48,197 bases of DNA from a virus. Numbering within the stretch: position 1 is the first letter of the stretch; the number at the start of each line of letters is the position of its first letter. Where the stretch lies: IMG/VR virus record IMGVR_UViG_3300038428_000157, positions 1-48,197 of that record. One strand, given 5' to 3'. The position numbers and the translations under genes were made by a program. Below the pieces are notes generated by a model, which had not been told where the DNA came from, did no database searches, and was given only the letters and a program-made list of their open reading frames with translations. Below are positions 9,453 to 17,797 of this stretch, piece after piece.

Positions 9453-9459
9453 TATATAA
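9453..9459 (+). promoter_or_regulatory. TATA box for the 9484 gene
   Basis: TATATAA lies about 30 bases before the ATG at 9484. Confidence 0.7.
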
Positions 9460-9483
9460 GGGGCTTCAACCCTTCTTTACTCG

Positions 9484-10980
9484 ATGCCTCAGATTGCGCT
9501 TCAGCCCGTCAACTTTGTCGGAACAGCACAAGGGAGTCCCATCTTCCTAGAGGTCGCTACCTTTGACGAATCGCGGAAAGCCAAACTTAGGACGTATTCC
9601 CGCGTCCAAGCCTTTTCTGACACTTCTTTGATTGTCGGAGTCTATAATCCAGACTTCACAATATCCGTTGCCGTTCCACAGGACTTCTCTAGCGGAGAGG
9701 ACATTGAGACACTGTTGGCTGGCCTTGAAGGTCAAGACCAACTCTTTTTGGACGCAGAAGGGATGATGAGAAGAGTGAGGGTTCTGAACGTCTCTACTTC
9801 GCATAGCGGTGGCCAACCCTCTTACTACACAGCAAACATCACTATGAAAGCCTTGGATAACACTGTGACTCAGCCACTCGTCTATCCAAGCATCAACACT
9901 AAGGTTGTTGTGACAACTTCTGCGGGTCTTAATCTCACTACCAATATGCCCATGATTTTCTTTGCGAATGGTCTCTTCTGGGTCTTCTATAGTGGTAATG
10001 CTGACAAGTGCTATTACAAGACTAGCAGTGATGGAAACACATGGAGCACCACGCATTTGCTCAGTTCAAGTTTCACTCTTGGTTACGGTGGTGGAGTGCT
10101 CTACTATCCCCATTTGAATCGCTTCTACTATGGATTCTATCAGATGGACATCAACATCTTCTACTGGCGGTGGGGAACGCCTAATGCAAATGGCACGATA
10201 GCGTGGGGCATTTCAGAGCAGAATTTCGCCACGCCTTACGCTTATGAGTTTCCTACTTTCGATGTAGATTCAACAGGTCTCTTCTGGACGGCAACCCTAT
10301 ATGGCGCACCGTTTAGTGGCGGCATTCAAGATTGGGCGATTTGGAAGAATAGTGCTCTCAATCTCACTGTTCCACAATCTGGTGTAGATACTTCATGGAA
10401 TATCGGTAGCCCGAAACTCATGGTTTCCAAATCGAATGCTAACAATGTCTGTTTCTTTGGAAAGGAGTTGGCCACTCAATCTACTCTCTACTATACCACC
10501 AATGGCGGCACTTCATGGAGCAACTTCAATATGCCAAGAGTCTTCAATCAGACGTATGCGGATGCGGTTGTGGTAGGGAATGTGGTCTACATAGTCTATC
10601 CGCAGAATAGTGGTGGGACGGGCAACGTCTATTTTGTCACTTACAACATCGGAGACGGTGCTACAAGTTCAGAGAAGTTGCTCGGCACAATCCCTGTCGG
10701 GTCGGTAAGCCCCGGAGTTTCGATAACAACCAATCAAGTCAACGACTTGGTTGTTGTTTGGGCTGACCAACTTAGCAACATATACAGAACGCTGAGTCAT
10801 AACCTTGGGGCAATATGGGACGCTCCCAAGGTGATGATAGCGATAAGTGGCACAATCGGTGCTCTACCCGTTTCAGTCTTCGACCTTACGAGTTATAACC
10901 AAGTCTTGGCTTTGGCCTATCTTGGGCCATTCAATGGGGCCGGGTTTCCTCTGTTCGCAGGTGGGGCATCCTTCACCTAG
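9484..10980 (+). CDS. second receptor-binding candidate with Asp-box beta-propeller
   Basis: This 498-residue protein has a distinct N-terminal domain of about 150 residues, presumably for virion attachment. A beta-propeller from residue ~155 to the end is homologous along its whole length to that of the 7350 gene. One Asp-box is intact (SSDGNTW) and later ones are degenerate (TTNGGTSW, SHNLGAIW). It has its own TATA box, unlike the preceding fibre gene. The pair looks like a duplication with different N-termini and diverging binding faces, so the two may bind different host glycans or replace one another on the virion. This role is inferred. Confidence 0.75.
   Translation: MPQIALQPVNFVGTAQGSPIFLEVATFDESRKAKLRTYSRVQAFSDTSLIVGVYNPDFTISVAVPQDFSSGEDIETLLAGLEGQDQLFLDAEGMMRRVRVLNVSTSHSGGQPSYYTANITMKALDNTVTQPLVYPSINTKVVVTTSAGLNLTTNMPMIFFANGLFWVFYSGNADKCYYKTSSDGNTWSTTHLLSSSFTLGYGGGVLYYPHLNRFYYGFYQMDINIFYWRWGTPNANGTIAWGISEQNFATPYAYEFPTFDVDSTGLFWTATLYGAPFSGGIQDWAIWKNSALNLTVPQSGVDTSWNIGSPKLMVSKSNANNVCFFGKELATQSTLYYTTNGGTSWSNFNMPRVFNQTYADAVVVGNVVYIVYPQNSGGTGNVYFVTYNIGDGATSSEKLLGTIPVGSVSPGVSITTNQVNDLVVVWADQLSNIYRTLSHNLGAIWDAPKVMIAISGTIGALPVSVFDLTSYNQVLALAYLGPFNGAGFPLFAGGASFT
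9944..10109 (+). repeat. direct repeat copy 2 in propeller domain
   Basis: This is the partner of 8401-8566. The identical core is 9961-10109 (149 bases). Confidence 0.95.
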
Positions 10981-10998
10981 AATCCTTATTAGGAAGTC

Positions 10999-11012
10999 GG
11001 GGATATATCCCC
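10999..11012 (+). promoter_or_regulatory. perfect palindrome GGGGATATATCCCC upstream of the 11017 gene
   Basis: A 14-base perfect palindrome lies immediately before the ATG at 11017 and about 8 bases after a weak TATA-like CTTATTA (10985-10991). It could be an operator site or a hairpin at the 3' end of the fibre transcript. Confidence 0.4.
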
Positions 11013-11016
11013 ATAT

Positions 11017-11265
11017 ATGGACTACTACCTTGTCGGCACAATAGCATTCGGAGTGGGAGTCGTGGTTCTGACTCTTCTAGTCATAGGTCTCATGGGCTTG
11101 CTAAAGGACGTTGTGAAGCACCAGAGGCTTCTGCTGGCCAACTACAAGGCCGATTTGGAGATGGTTCTGCTCAACGTCCATGACTTTGACGAGTTCCTGA
11201 AGATGAATCAGGAAGCCGTAATAAAGAAGGCATTAGACCCAGAGACTACTTACTACATAAAGTGA
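11017..11265 (+). CDS. small single-helix membrane protein
   Basis: This 82-residue protein has a strong N-terminal membrane segment (residues ~4-27) and a charged cytoplasmic helical tail. It is the last gene of the tail transcript and follows the fibre genes. The position would suit a lysis or virion membrane role, but there is no motif to prove either. A weak TATA-like sequence lies 31 bases upstream and a palindrome lies in between. The function is unknown. Confidence 0.6.
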   Translation: MDYYLVGTIAFGVGVVVLTLLVIGLMGLLKDVVKHQRLLLANYKADLEMVLLNVHDFDEFLKMNQEAVIKKALDPETTYYIK

Positions 11266-11332
11266 GAGATACTAGAGGGTCGTCTGCTTCGTCTTTTCCT
11301 TGGTTGGCTTCTCTTTCTTATACTTGGAAAGA

Positions 11333-11339
11333 TTTATAA
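11333..11339 (+). promoter_or_regulatory. TATA box for the HNH-like gene
   Basis: TTTATAA lies 30 bases before the ATG at 11363. It is preceded by pyrimidine-rich tracts (11290-11320) that could end the upstream tail transcript. Confidence 0.65.
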
Positions 11340-11362
11340 GATAGCAAATCTATAGAGATTGT

Positions 11363-11887
11363 ATGCAATGTTGCAGATGTGGAGTAGAACTTACAGATGA
11401 AAATTGGCCCACCTATCTGAGAAATAGGAAAGGTTACAAAGGGCGAACCTATCCTGAATACATATGCGCCAATTGTCTCTCGAAGAGAAGGTTAGATTGG
11501 TGCAATGTTAACCGAAAGGAATTGAATCAATACTATCGTGACCGCTATCCAGACCATAAAGACAGTTACGATTCTTCTAGACGCAAACACGAAGCCCGTC
11601 TTAAGTTAGAAGTTCTTACTCACTATTCCACAAAGTCGTATCCTGTTTGTGCTGACCTTTATCATTTACATCTTCCAAATGACCCATTCCTTACAGACAT
11701 TGATTCCCTTTCTCTAGATTTGATAAAAGGTGGGCATCGTAGAAGTGGAATACCGTATGGAAGCGTTCTCTATGAGAAACTCAAGAAAGAAGGCTATCCA
11801 AAAGGTTGGCAAGTGTTATGCTTCAATTGCCAATGGAAGAAGAGACGAATCAACCGAGAGTTGTTTGAGAAGAACCCAACTCCTTAG
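11363..11887 (+). CDS. HNH endonuclease-like protein with a lost active-site histidine
   Basis: This 174-residue protein has an N-terminal zinc knuckle (CCRCG ... CANC) and a C-terminal Y-x-x-L-K-x-x-GYP-x-G-x-QVLC-x-NCQW-K block. It shares both with the intact HNH gene at 28716. There the active-site strand reads LTIDHIDDNG; here the aligned stretch reads LSLDLIKGG, so the first catalytic histidine is replaced by leucine. It is probably a decayed homing nuclease or one recruited for DNA binding. The gene is AT-richer than its neighbours, has its own promoter, and its 3' end overlaps the convergent polymerase gene by 38 bases. Confidence 0.7.
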   Translation: MQCCRCGVELTDENWPTYLRNRKGYKGRTYPEYICANCLSKRRLDWCNVNRKELNQYYRDRYPDHKDSYDSSRRKHEARLKLEVLTHYSTKSYPVCADLYHLHLPNDPFLTDIDSLSLDLIKGGHRRSGIPYGSVLYEKLKKEGYPKGWQVLCFNCQWKKRRINRELFEKNPTP

Positions 11888-13973
11888 TCTTGTGGTATTT
11901 GGTTACGGCTTCGATGATGCCAAGTCTCCACACGATGGGGTCTATCTGCTTCGTCACATACCACTGGTAGTCTATCTCTCCCTCTTTCGTTAGGTTGGTG
12001 AGTTTTGGCCCGTCTCTCGTCATGAAGTATTGGACTACCCCATACTGCACCATGTCGTTGGGAACCCACCCCGTCTCAAGGGCGTTCTTGAAAGCCTTAA
12101 CGTGCTGTGGAATCCCTGCTTTGTGCATCTTTCCAGACTTGCCCATCTTCTCCTTTCCATACTCTAAGACATCCTTGCTCATGTGCTTCTCAAGCACTAG
12201 CAAGGGGTCATACCGCCCTTTGTAGAGGTTGACCTTCGTTACCTCATAGAAGTTCAGCATCCTCTCCTTTGGAACCCCGTTGACTTGCATCTTCTTCAGA
12301 GCCTCTTGAAGCATCTGGGCCAGTTCAGTCCAATCTCCTCTAAGGGTCTCCATCCCGGCCTCTTCAAACCTATTCACCACTTCTCCGGTCTTGTCTCTGT
12401 GGACTATGCCGTAATACTTCTTCTTGGCCTTCTCACCCTTTGTGCTTCTGGGGAACCCTATCACCTTCCAGTGGTTCTCAAGTCCGAACTTGATGTTGTC
12501 CATGTTGTAGGTGCGCTTCACGAAGTCGTTGATTAGGTTGTGAATGGTCTCCCTCTCTTCCCACGTTCCATGAACGAAGATGGAGTCTGTGTCCATGTAG
12601 TAGACCACATAGCCCAGACTTCTCAGGAACTCTGCCGTGTGGGTGAGGATGTCTCTTCCATGAAAGCAGGTCTGGTCTGAGACCTCTACCGCTTTGAATC
12701 TGTAGAAGGTGCTGGCGAAGATGCCGTAGAGGGCGTTGACCGAAATCTTGTAGGCCCACCTTTCTACCTTGTCTTTAGCATTGCGTTTGCCAGCCAAGAG
12801 GTCACGGACTATAGGTTCTATGAGGTCGAAGTGGCCTTGCGGGGCCAGTTTGTATGCAAGTATCACGTTGGGATACAGGGAATCAACATCGAACTGAAGC
12901 ACGTTGTCGAAGAACCCTCTCTCGTAGACTTCGACCCATGCTCCTGTATATTTGGGTCTCTGGTTGTATCCACTCTTGCAGGGCAATACATATCCTAGTT
13001 TGTGTGCATATTTCAAGAAGTATTGGTCAAGGACAGGGGTGACTGTGATGGTCTTCTTGATTGGGTGGACTCCGAAGATTTGGTCTGGGAAGATGTGACC
13101 CTGTTTCGCCATCTGGATACAGACCTTGCTATAATCCTTGGGCGCGTTGGTTAGTAAGTTCTTGGCCGTGTCTATCATTTCTGTGACTTCTGCATCCCAC
13201 AGCACCCTCTCCTTCAGTTGCTCTGTTGGGAGTAGACTGAGCCTTGTGTTGGTAAAGGGCTTCTTCATGTCAAAGAACCTCTTGCCCACCTTCTCTAAAG
13301 ACCACTGGCTTCGGAAGTTCTTCTCCATGAAACGGTAGGCCAGCGAGAGGTCTAGGAACCTAGTCGAATTGTAGTCGAATCGCACGTTGCTGTAGGCCAT
13401 TCTCTTCATAAAGAAGGGAACGTCCCAGAACTTGCTGTTCCAACCCTTCATCAGACCAATCTTGTTCTCTCCGATGAAGTCCACTGCGCCTTGTAGGATG
13501 CCCTTTTCTAGCCCTGTCCAAGCATACTTCTGTCCCTTGTAGATGATGCCTATAGCCGTTATCGGGACGTTGGCCGTCTCTGGGTCTGGCTTCACTCCTG
13601 AGTCGTCCTCTTCTGTGTCCCATGAAGCCACATTCGGATAATCACCACATACATAATCGTTGTCCAGCATCCATACTCCTACATACTTCTTGTCGGCCTC
13701 ATAGACGGACACGCTCTTCGCCTCTTGGAAGTTCCTGAAGAACTTGACGTTCTGAGGCACGTTGAAGGTGTATCTCTTCACGTTCTCTCCTGTGTCGAAG
13801 GTCTTGAAGTCCGTCCTCTCCATCTTGGCTTGCGTCTGTATCTCGTTCTTGGACGGCGCAAAACAGTAGGGCAGAGGCGTGGGGTCTATGACCTCAATCA
13901 CTCCGTTCCGGTAGACTTTCATCTTGACCTTTCCGACTTCAGTGAAGTAGTTGGCCGACTCGAATGGTATCAT
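11850..13973 (-). CDS. polB: family B DNA polymerase
   Basis: This 707-residue replicative polymerase carries a 3'-5' exonuclease: Exo I WDTEED (D119), Exo II GWNSKFWD (residues ~177-184), and an Exo III-like LWDAE near 260. The polymerase motifs are all intact: motif A DVDSLYP (~362-368), motif B KISVNALYG (~409-417) and motif C YMDTDS (~459-464). A KKKYYG motif precedes the thumb. I see no terminal-protein insertion signature, so RNA-primed synthesis with the primase at 18020 is likely. ATG 13973 overlaps the upstream stop (ATGA); an upstream in-frame ATG at 14000 would overlap that gene by 31 bases. It is the last gene of a three-gene replication operon. Confidence 0.95.
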   Translation of the reverse strand: MIPFESANYFTEVGKVKMKVYRNGVIEVIDPTPLPYCFAPSKNEIQTQAKMERTDFKTFDTGENVKRYTFNVPQNVKFFRNFQEAKSVSVYEADKKYVGVWMLDNDYVCGDYPNVASWDTEEDDSGVKPDPETANVPITAIGIIYKGQKYAWTGLEKGILQGAVDFIGENKIGLMKGWNSKFWDVPFFMKRMAYSNVRFDYNSTRFLDLSLAYRFMEKNFRSQWSLEKVGKRFFDMKKPFTNTRLSLLPTEQLKERVLWDAEVTEMIDTAKNLLTNAPKDYSKVCIQMAKQGHIFPDQIFGVHPIKKTITVTPVLDQYFLKYAHKLGYVLPCKSGYNQRPKYTGAWVEVYERGFFDNVLQFDVDSLYPNVILAYKLAPQGHFDLIEPIVRDLLAGKRNAKDKVERWAYKISVNALYGIFASTFYRFKAVEVSDQTCFHGRDILTHTAEFLRSLGYVVYYMDTDSIFVHGTWEERETIHNLINDFVKRTYNMDNIKFGLENHWKVIGFPRSTKGEKAKKKYYGIVHRDKTGEVVNRFEEAGMETLRGDWTELAQMLQEALKKMQVNGVPKERMLNFYEVTKVNLYKGRYDPLLVLEKHMSKDVLEYGKEKMGKSGKMHKAGIPQHVKAFKNALETGWVPNDMVQYGVVQYFMTRDGPKLTNLTKEGEIDYQWYVTKQIDPIVWRLGIIEAVTKYHKTKELGSSQTTLG

Positions 13974-14374
13974 CCTATCGCCCTCTCTATGATGGCCCAC
14001 AAATCGGGGTCGTTGGTCATAAGTGTTTCCTGTTTGGGTGGCTTGAGGCCACCTTCGATGGTCGGCACATAGTCCACATATTGCTCGACCTTGCTAATGA
14101 CAGCAGGGCAGGGCTTCAGTTCGTCGCACCCTTTCAAGTATTCTGTTATCAGTTTTATCGCGCTCTCTCTGTCCATCTTCAGGATGCTTATGGTGTAGGG
14201 AGCCAAGACGAGCCAGAGGAGCCTATTGCGGCCATCTGTGACGGGCGTGAGAAGGAGTTTCGCTATGTAGGTATAGCCCTCACTACTGCCACCACTACTG
14301 CTACTCTTTCCAGACTCTACTTCCTTGTGGAATTGGGCCTTGAATATCTCTGTGTTGAAAGGGTCATCGCTCAA
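13970..14374 (-). CDS. small replication-operon protein, unknown
   Basis: This 134-residue protein has a Ser/Gly-rich linker at ~23-32, a beta-rich middle and a helical C-terminus. It overlaps both the RadA-like gene upstream and the polymerase downstream by ATGA, so it is translationally coupled to both and probably works with one of them, for example as a polymerase or loader accessory. I do not recognise the family. Confidence 0.65.
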   Translation of the reverse strand: MSDDPFNTEIFKAQFHKEVESGKSSSSGGSSEGYTYIAKLLLTPVTDGRNRLLWLVLAPYTISILKMDRESAIKLITEYLKGCDELKPCPAVISKVEQYVDYVPTIEGGLKPPKQETLMTNDPDLWAIIERAIG

Positions 14375-15351
14375 GATTCCTTCGCCTCTTGTCTCTCAGC
14401 CTTTTGCTCTTCTTTCACGACCTTGAGTTCTGCGGCTGATGTTCTGACAAAGCCCTTATCAGTGATGAGAAGGTTATACATTTTGCCATAGTCTGGAAGA
14501 GTCGGAAATCTCATTACCCAGACTTCTCTCGCACCGTGAGGCGTTTGCTTCGGTTTGAAGCCATACAGCACTTTGGTATTGTAACCCACTGCTCCACCAC
14601 CCTTCTCATGGAGTTCCTTCTCAATCATTGTGGCTGTGAAGGGGTCTGTCGGGTTGTTGGTGATGTGGTTGGTGGTCATGATATAGGTGCTCTTCTTGAC
14701 CGATTGGCCGTATCTGGTGACTAGGCGTTGCATGGTGTTGAGGAACGTCTCTTCAAGTTGCGCTCTGATGTTGAAGTTCTGTCTCCCACCGCTTATCAGT
14801 TCGTCAAAGGGGTTGGTGAAGGAGTCAACCACGATGTAGCGTATGTCGTGCGCGTTGAGCATCTTGACCAGAGGCGAGTTCTCAGTGTCCACTTTGATGG
14901 TCTTGAAAGCGAGTGTGCTACCCTTCTGTTTCTCCTCTGCGTCCTTCTTTGCCTTTTCCTCTCTCTTGGCTCTGTCTTCTGGGGTCTCTCCCTTTATGTC
15001 CTTCAAGGGCTTTGGTGTGGACACGCTTGCTTCGGTGATTATGACCTTTCCCTCTTGTCCAATGAAGCGCATCATGTCTTCAGCAGTCGGACACCATACC
15101 CAATGAATCACTGGCTCAACGCCATACTTCTCGGTAAAGACCTTATCCCACCCCGGATGCTCGTCTATTGCAATGGTGAACATGAAGTCGGTAGGCTCTT
15201 CTGTCGAAATCCACAGAATCTCACCGCCTTCTTCTTTCACTATCTTGAAGCCCAACTCACGCGAGTAGAGGCTCTTTCCCGTTTGCTTCTTGCCGCACGT
15301 CCCCATTATGATGAAGGGAACCATCGGTTCATCTAACTCAAGGAATTTCAT
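14371..15351 (-). CDS. RadA/RecA-like P-loop ATPase
   Basis: This 326-residue protein has Walker A GTCGKKQTGKS (residues 17-27), Walker B YIVVDS near 172-176, and a TTNHI segment like the RadA strand after Walker B. A GGGAVGY segment resembles the late RadA core (GG-x-x-x motif). A Lys/Glu-rich insertion (~125-150) splits the core. The N-terminal helix-hairpin-helix domain of cellular RadA is missing. Such short RecA-fold ATPases in viruses act in strand exchange or helicase loading. It heads the operon with PolB and has a TATA box 29 bases upstream of its ATG. Confidence 0.8.
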   Translation of the reverse strand: MKFLELDEPMVPFIIMGTCGKKQTGKSLYSRELGFKIVKEEGGEILWISTEEPTDFMFTIAIDEHPGWDKVFTEKYGVEPVIHWVWCPTAEDMMRFIGQEGKVIITEASVSTPKPLKDIKGETPEDRAKREEKAKKDAEEKQKGSTLAFKTIKVDTENSPLVKMLNAHDIRYIVVDSFTNPFDELISGGRQNFNIRAQLEETFLNTMQRLVTRYGQSVKKSTYIMTTNHITNNPTDPFTATMIEKELHEKGGGAVGYNTKVLYGFKPKQTPHGAREVWVMRFPTLPDYGKMYNLLITDKGFVRTSAAELKVVKEEQKAERQEAKES

Positions 15352-15373
15352 GTGACTACCTTCGGGTTGACAC

Positions 15374-15380
15374 TATTTAA
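15374..15380 (-). promoter_or_regulatory. TATA box for the RadA-PolB operon
   Basis: On the minus strand TTAAATA begins 29 bases before the ATG at 15351. Confidence 0.7.
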
Positions 15381-15386
15381 GGATTC

Positions 15387-16067
15387 TTAGTTCGTTCTGT
15401 AAGCGTAGTAGTCCTTTCCGAGTTCCACTTCATCTCCGTCATATCCAGCGATGACCGAACCGCGCCCGTCTGACTCGATGACATACTTGGCTAGTTTCGT
15501 GGAATCAACCTGTGCGAACTGTTTGAAGGCTTCGTCTCCGAACTCTCTAATATACCAGTCAATGATGCTGTCGTTGCCCTGCCAGTCCTCTCTGAGTTGG
15601 TCGGCAAACTCCTCTTCTGAGGCCACGTTCTTCTTGGCCATCTCCTCATCCAGTCTGGTCTCGAACTCTGGGTCGCTTGACGGCTCTTCCCTTATGTTCT
15701 CGATATAATTGTCAACCGATTCGGATAGGGCGGTCTCGAAGTCGTCCTCATTCAGCACAAAGTCCTTCCATTCTACTGAGAAACCCTCTTGTCCCGTCTC
15801 TTCAAAGGTATCTACAACGCTCTGTTCTGCGAACTCATCGGCCTCTTGGTCGTTCATGATGAACCATGTCTCATGGCCTACTTCGACTTCAACATAGGGA
15901 GAGGGGTCTACGTTGTGGATGTCGCCAACATTGTAACCTAGATGGTAGAGCAACTGCACTATAGCCTCAAGATGAGGCGCATCTACGTCTGGGAATCGGT
16001 CTTCCATCTCGCTTGTGGCGACCTTTCCTTCTGCTGGCTTCGGTGTTTCCTCTGGCGGCTCTGCCAT
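15387..16067 (-). CDS. conserved acidic phage-type protein
   Basis: This 226-residue, strongly acidic protein has a WFIMNDQEADEFAEQ-type segment near residue 70. It ends in a RGSVIAGYDGDEVELGKDY-YRTN block, which resembles the C-terminus of a hypothetical protein family seen in many tailed phages. I recall that similarity from memory and have not searched for it. I chose ATG 16067 because a minus-strand TATA box (TTTAAATA, 16091-16098) lies 29-30 bases upstream; longer in-frame starts would run through the non-coding region. The function is unknown; acidic phage proteins of this kind are often DNA mimics or inhibitors, which is speculation here. Confidence 0.7.
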   Translation of the reverse strand: MAEPPEETPKPAEGKVATSEMEDRFPDVDAPHLEAIVQLLYHLGYNVGDIHNVDPSPYVEVEVGHETWFIMNDQEADEFAEQSVVDTFEETGQEGFSVEWKDFVLNEDDFETALSESVDNYIENIREEPSSDPEFETRLDEEMAKKNVASEEEFADQLREDWQGNDSIIDWYIREFGDEAFKQFAQVDSTKLAKYVIESDGRGSVIAGYDGDEVELGKDYYAYRTN

Positions 16068-16090
16068 AGACAAACTATAGCCAAGCGGTC

Positions 16091-16098
16091 TATTTAAA
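16091..16098 (-). promoter_or_regulatory. TATA box for the 16067 gene
   Basis: On the minus strand TTTAAATA lies 30 bases before the ATG at 16067. It is divergent from the ncRNA promoter 27 bases away. Confidence 0.7.
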
Positions 16099-16124
16099 GG
16101 CTTGCAGACGAGCATGACGCAATG

Positions 16125-16131
16125 TTTATAA
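16125..16131 (+). promoter_or_regulatory. orphan TATA box for the candidate ncRNA
   Basis: TTTATAA stands 30 bases before about 16155, where no start codon of a credible gene occurs. By the spacing rule of this genome it should begin a transcript there. Confidence 0.55.
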
Positions 16132-16154
16132 GATGACAAAACCATAGGGTGGAG

Positions 16155-16392
16155 TGACAAGGGGAAGTTCCGAAGGGTGGGGTTTCTCCACTCAGGAACC
16201 CTGAGTAACTTGTGCCACCGCGTTTGTGGTAACGGTTTACTTGGGCGCATAGTATCCTTCGAGTCGTCCACGTTCCGACTGAGTGACTGAATGACGGAAG
16301 ACCGACAAGGCATCCGCCGTAAATGACCTGCGGCACAAGTGGGGAGTGATGACCTCATTCGGGGCCGCCGGGGTGGATTCATCTCCACCCCG
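16155..16392 (+). ncRNA. candidate structured non-coding RNA (possible origin region)
   Basis: No gene fits the 383 bases between 16068 and 16450. Strong pairing potential includes a 7-bp hairpin with a three-base loop (16190-16206) and a perfect 9-bp long-range helix between 16208-16216 and 16332-16340. There is also a 5-bp hairpin (16262-16280) and a perfect 9-bp GC-rich hairpin with a six-base loop (16369-16392), which could be the 3' end. An orphan TATA box precedes it. The region also lies between the divergent replication operons, so it may include the replication origin. I could not match it to a known RNA class. Confidence 0.5.
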
Positions 16393-16421
16393 TATTCATA
16401 TTCAACTTGTCTCAAAATCCT

Positions 16422-16427
16422 TTTATA
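16422..16427 (+). promoter_or_regulatory. TATA box for the helicase gene
   Basis: TTTATA lies 29 bases before ATG 16451. Confidence 0.65.
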
Positions 16428-16450
16428 GTGTGTTTGGTAGGGATAGAGTA

Positions 16451-17797
16451 ATGTCTGAGAGCAATCGTGTTTTGAATACGTTTCAACAGATTCGCGCCCT
16501 CTATCAGAGGTCTGATGTTGAGAAGACACCAGAAGGAATCACGATTAGCGTGGGAGCGAAACTCTACATCGCCTACCCCACTACGATTGCATCGCCAGTC
16601 TACATCGTGGACACGAAGAACATCATCCACAGCAAGAAGATTTCCCTACCTCTGATGGAGATGGACATCAAGGCGTTGGATGAGATTTTCGACCTGAAGG
16701 ACAGGGACTACATCACGAAGCGGATAGGAGACGACCCACGAATCAAGGGGTGGGATGACTTGGGACTTTACACCTTTGGGACGGATTACTCGTTCAACGA
16801 CCTCACTTTAGGCAAGTGGCTCGATGTCTCAACTGGACAGGTGACGGAAGAGTGGACTAAACTTCTGGCCGACATCATAGAATACAACTGTGTCCGAGAC
16901 CCTGCTCTGGCCCTCTCCAACAAAGCCACTTTGCCAAGAGGCTATGTTATGAGGTATCAGCCGCACGAACTTCAAATCACGCCACCTAATACGGGCAAGA
17001 GCACGTTCTTTGAACTCATAGGCAAGAATGTGGATAAGGCCACTAAGAACACCCTGTTGGGTTCTGTCAAGTGGACAGACGACAAGGCGGCTGGATTGTT
17101 CGCTGACCAATACTTTGCGCTTGCCATAGACCAGATAGAGAGCCAGACCATAGAGAACATGGCTGGATTCCTTCTGGGTCATCTAGAATCTGGAAAGTCC
17201 AGAGTAGCGGGTGGCGGTGGGGAGATGATGGTTCAAGGCGCGTGTCCCTTAGTCATAACGGCCAACCCACTGGCTTTGTCTGGAAGTCATACCGCAATTA
17301 TGCGCGACATCTTGGGCTTCCTCTGTCGTAACAGTTATGCTATGGGCAGAAGGTTCGGCATCATAAACTATGGTGGCTATGCTCCATTGGTGGACAAGGG
17401 CTATGATGATGTCGAGCATCGGAGATTGGTCGAGACCTATAGGGCTTTAGAGGAGAGGCTGACCGACACCCTTCAGAAGTTCTGGCTCCATCCCAAGATT
17501 AAGGCGTATTGCAATCAGCCCATCTATGACCCGTCTCTCTATGACAAGATAGAGGCGTGCGACACGGTAGAGGTTAGGTCGTTCTTCTTAGCCCATTACG
17601 CCCATTCATATCCCCATCTTAGAGGCGGTGCTCTGAACTGCGCCTTGTCCGACAATCTGCCCAAACTGGCGAAGATAGACGTTCTTATGATGGATGACTT
17701 GGACAAGATAGTGGACGACATAATCGAGAAGGCCAACGAGTATGCTGAACTGCTTAAGGTGATAAATATTGCCAGTATCGAATACACCCTCTCCTGA
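16451..17797 (+). CDS. AAA+/SF3-type replicative helicase
   Basis: This 448-residue protein has a helicase ATPase core: Walker A NTGKSTF (residues ~181-187), Walker B FALAIDQ (~221-227), and a sensor-1 strand LVITANP (~266-272). The arrangement fits superfamily 3 (D5-like) or related AAA+ helicases; MCM is less likely because the MCM arginine-finger block is not evident. It should unwind DNA at the viral fork. ATG 16451 is set by the TATA box; an in-frame ATG at 16346 would lie inside the hairpin region. It heads an operon with a zinc ribbon protein and the primase. Confidence 0.8.
   Translation: MSESNRVLNTFQQIRALYQRSDVEKTPEGITISVGAKLYIAYPTTIASPVYIVDTKNIIHSKKISLPLMEMDIKALDEIFDLKDRDYITKRIGDDPRIKGWDDLGLYTFGTDYSFNDLTLGKWLDVSTGQVTEEWTKLLADIIEYNCVRDPALALSNKATLPRGYVMRYQPHELQITPPNTGKSTFFELIGKNVDKATKNTLLGSVKWTDDKAAGLFADQYFALAIDQIESQTIENMAGFLLGHLESGKSRVAGGGGEMMVQGACPLVITANPLALSGSHTAIMRDILGFLCRNSYAMGRRFGIINYGGYAPLVDKGYDDVEHRRLVETYRALEERLTDTLQKFWLHPKIKAYCNQPIYDPSLYDKIEACDTVEVRSFFLAHYAHSYPHLRGGALNCALSDNLPKLAKIDVLMMDDLDKIVDDIIEKANEYAELLKVINIASIEYTLS

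Noticed and set aside
16151-16395. RNase P RNA-like strings (GGGGAAGUUCCG, GAAUGAC ... CGACA) in the structured region
   Set aside because: The two halves of the universal P4 helix cannot be paired and other conserved blocks are missing, so I call it only an unclassified ncRNA candidate.
16346-16450. N-terminal extension of the helicase open frame from ATG 16346
   Set aside because: It runs through the GC-rich hairpin and the gene's own TATA box; ATG 16451 has correct promoter spacing.
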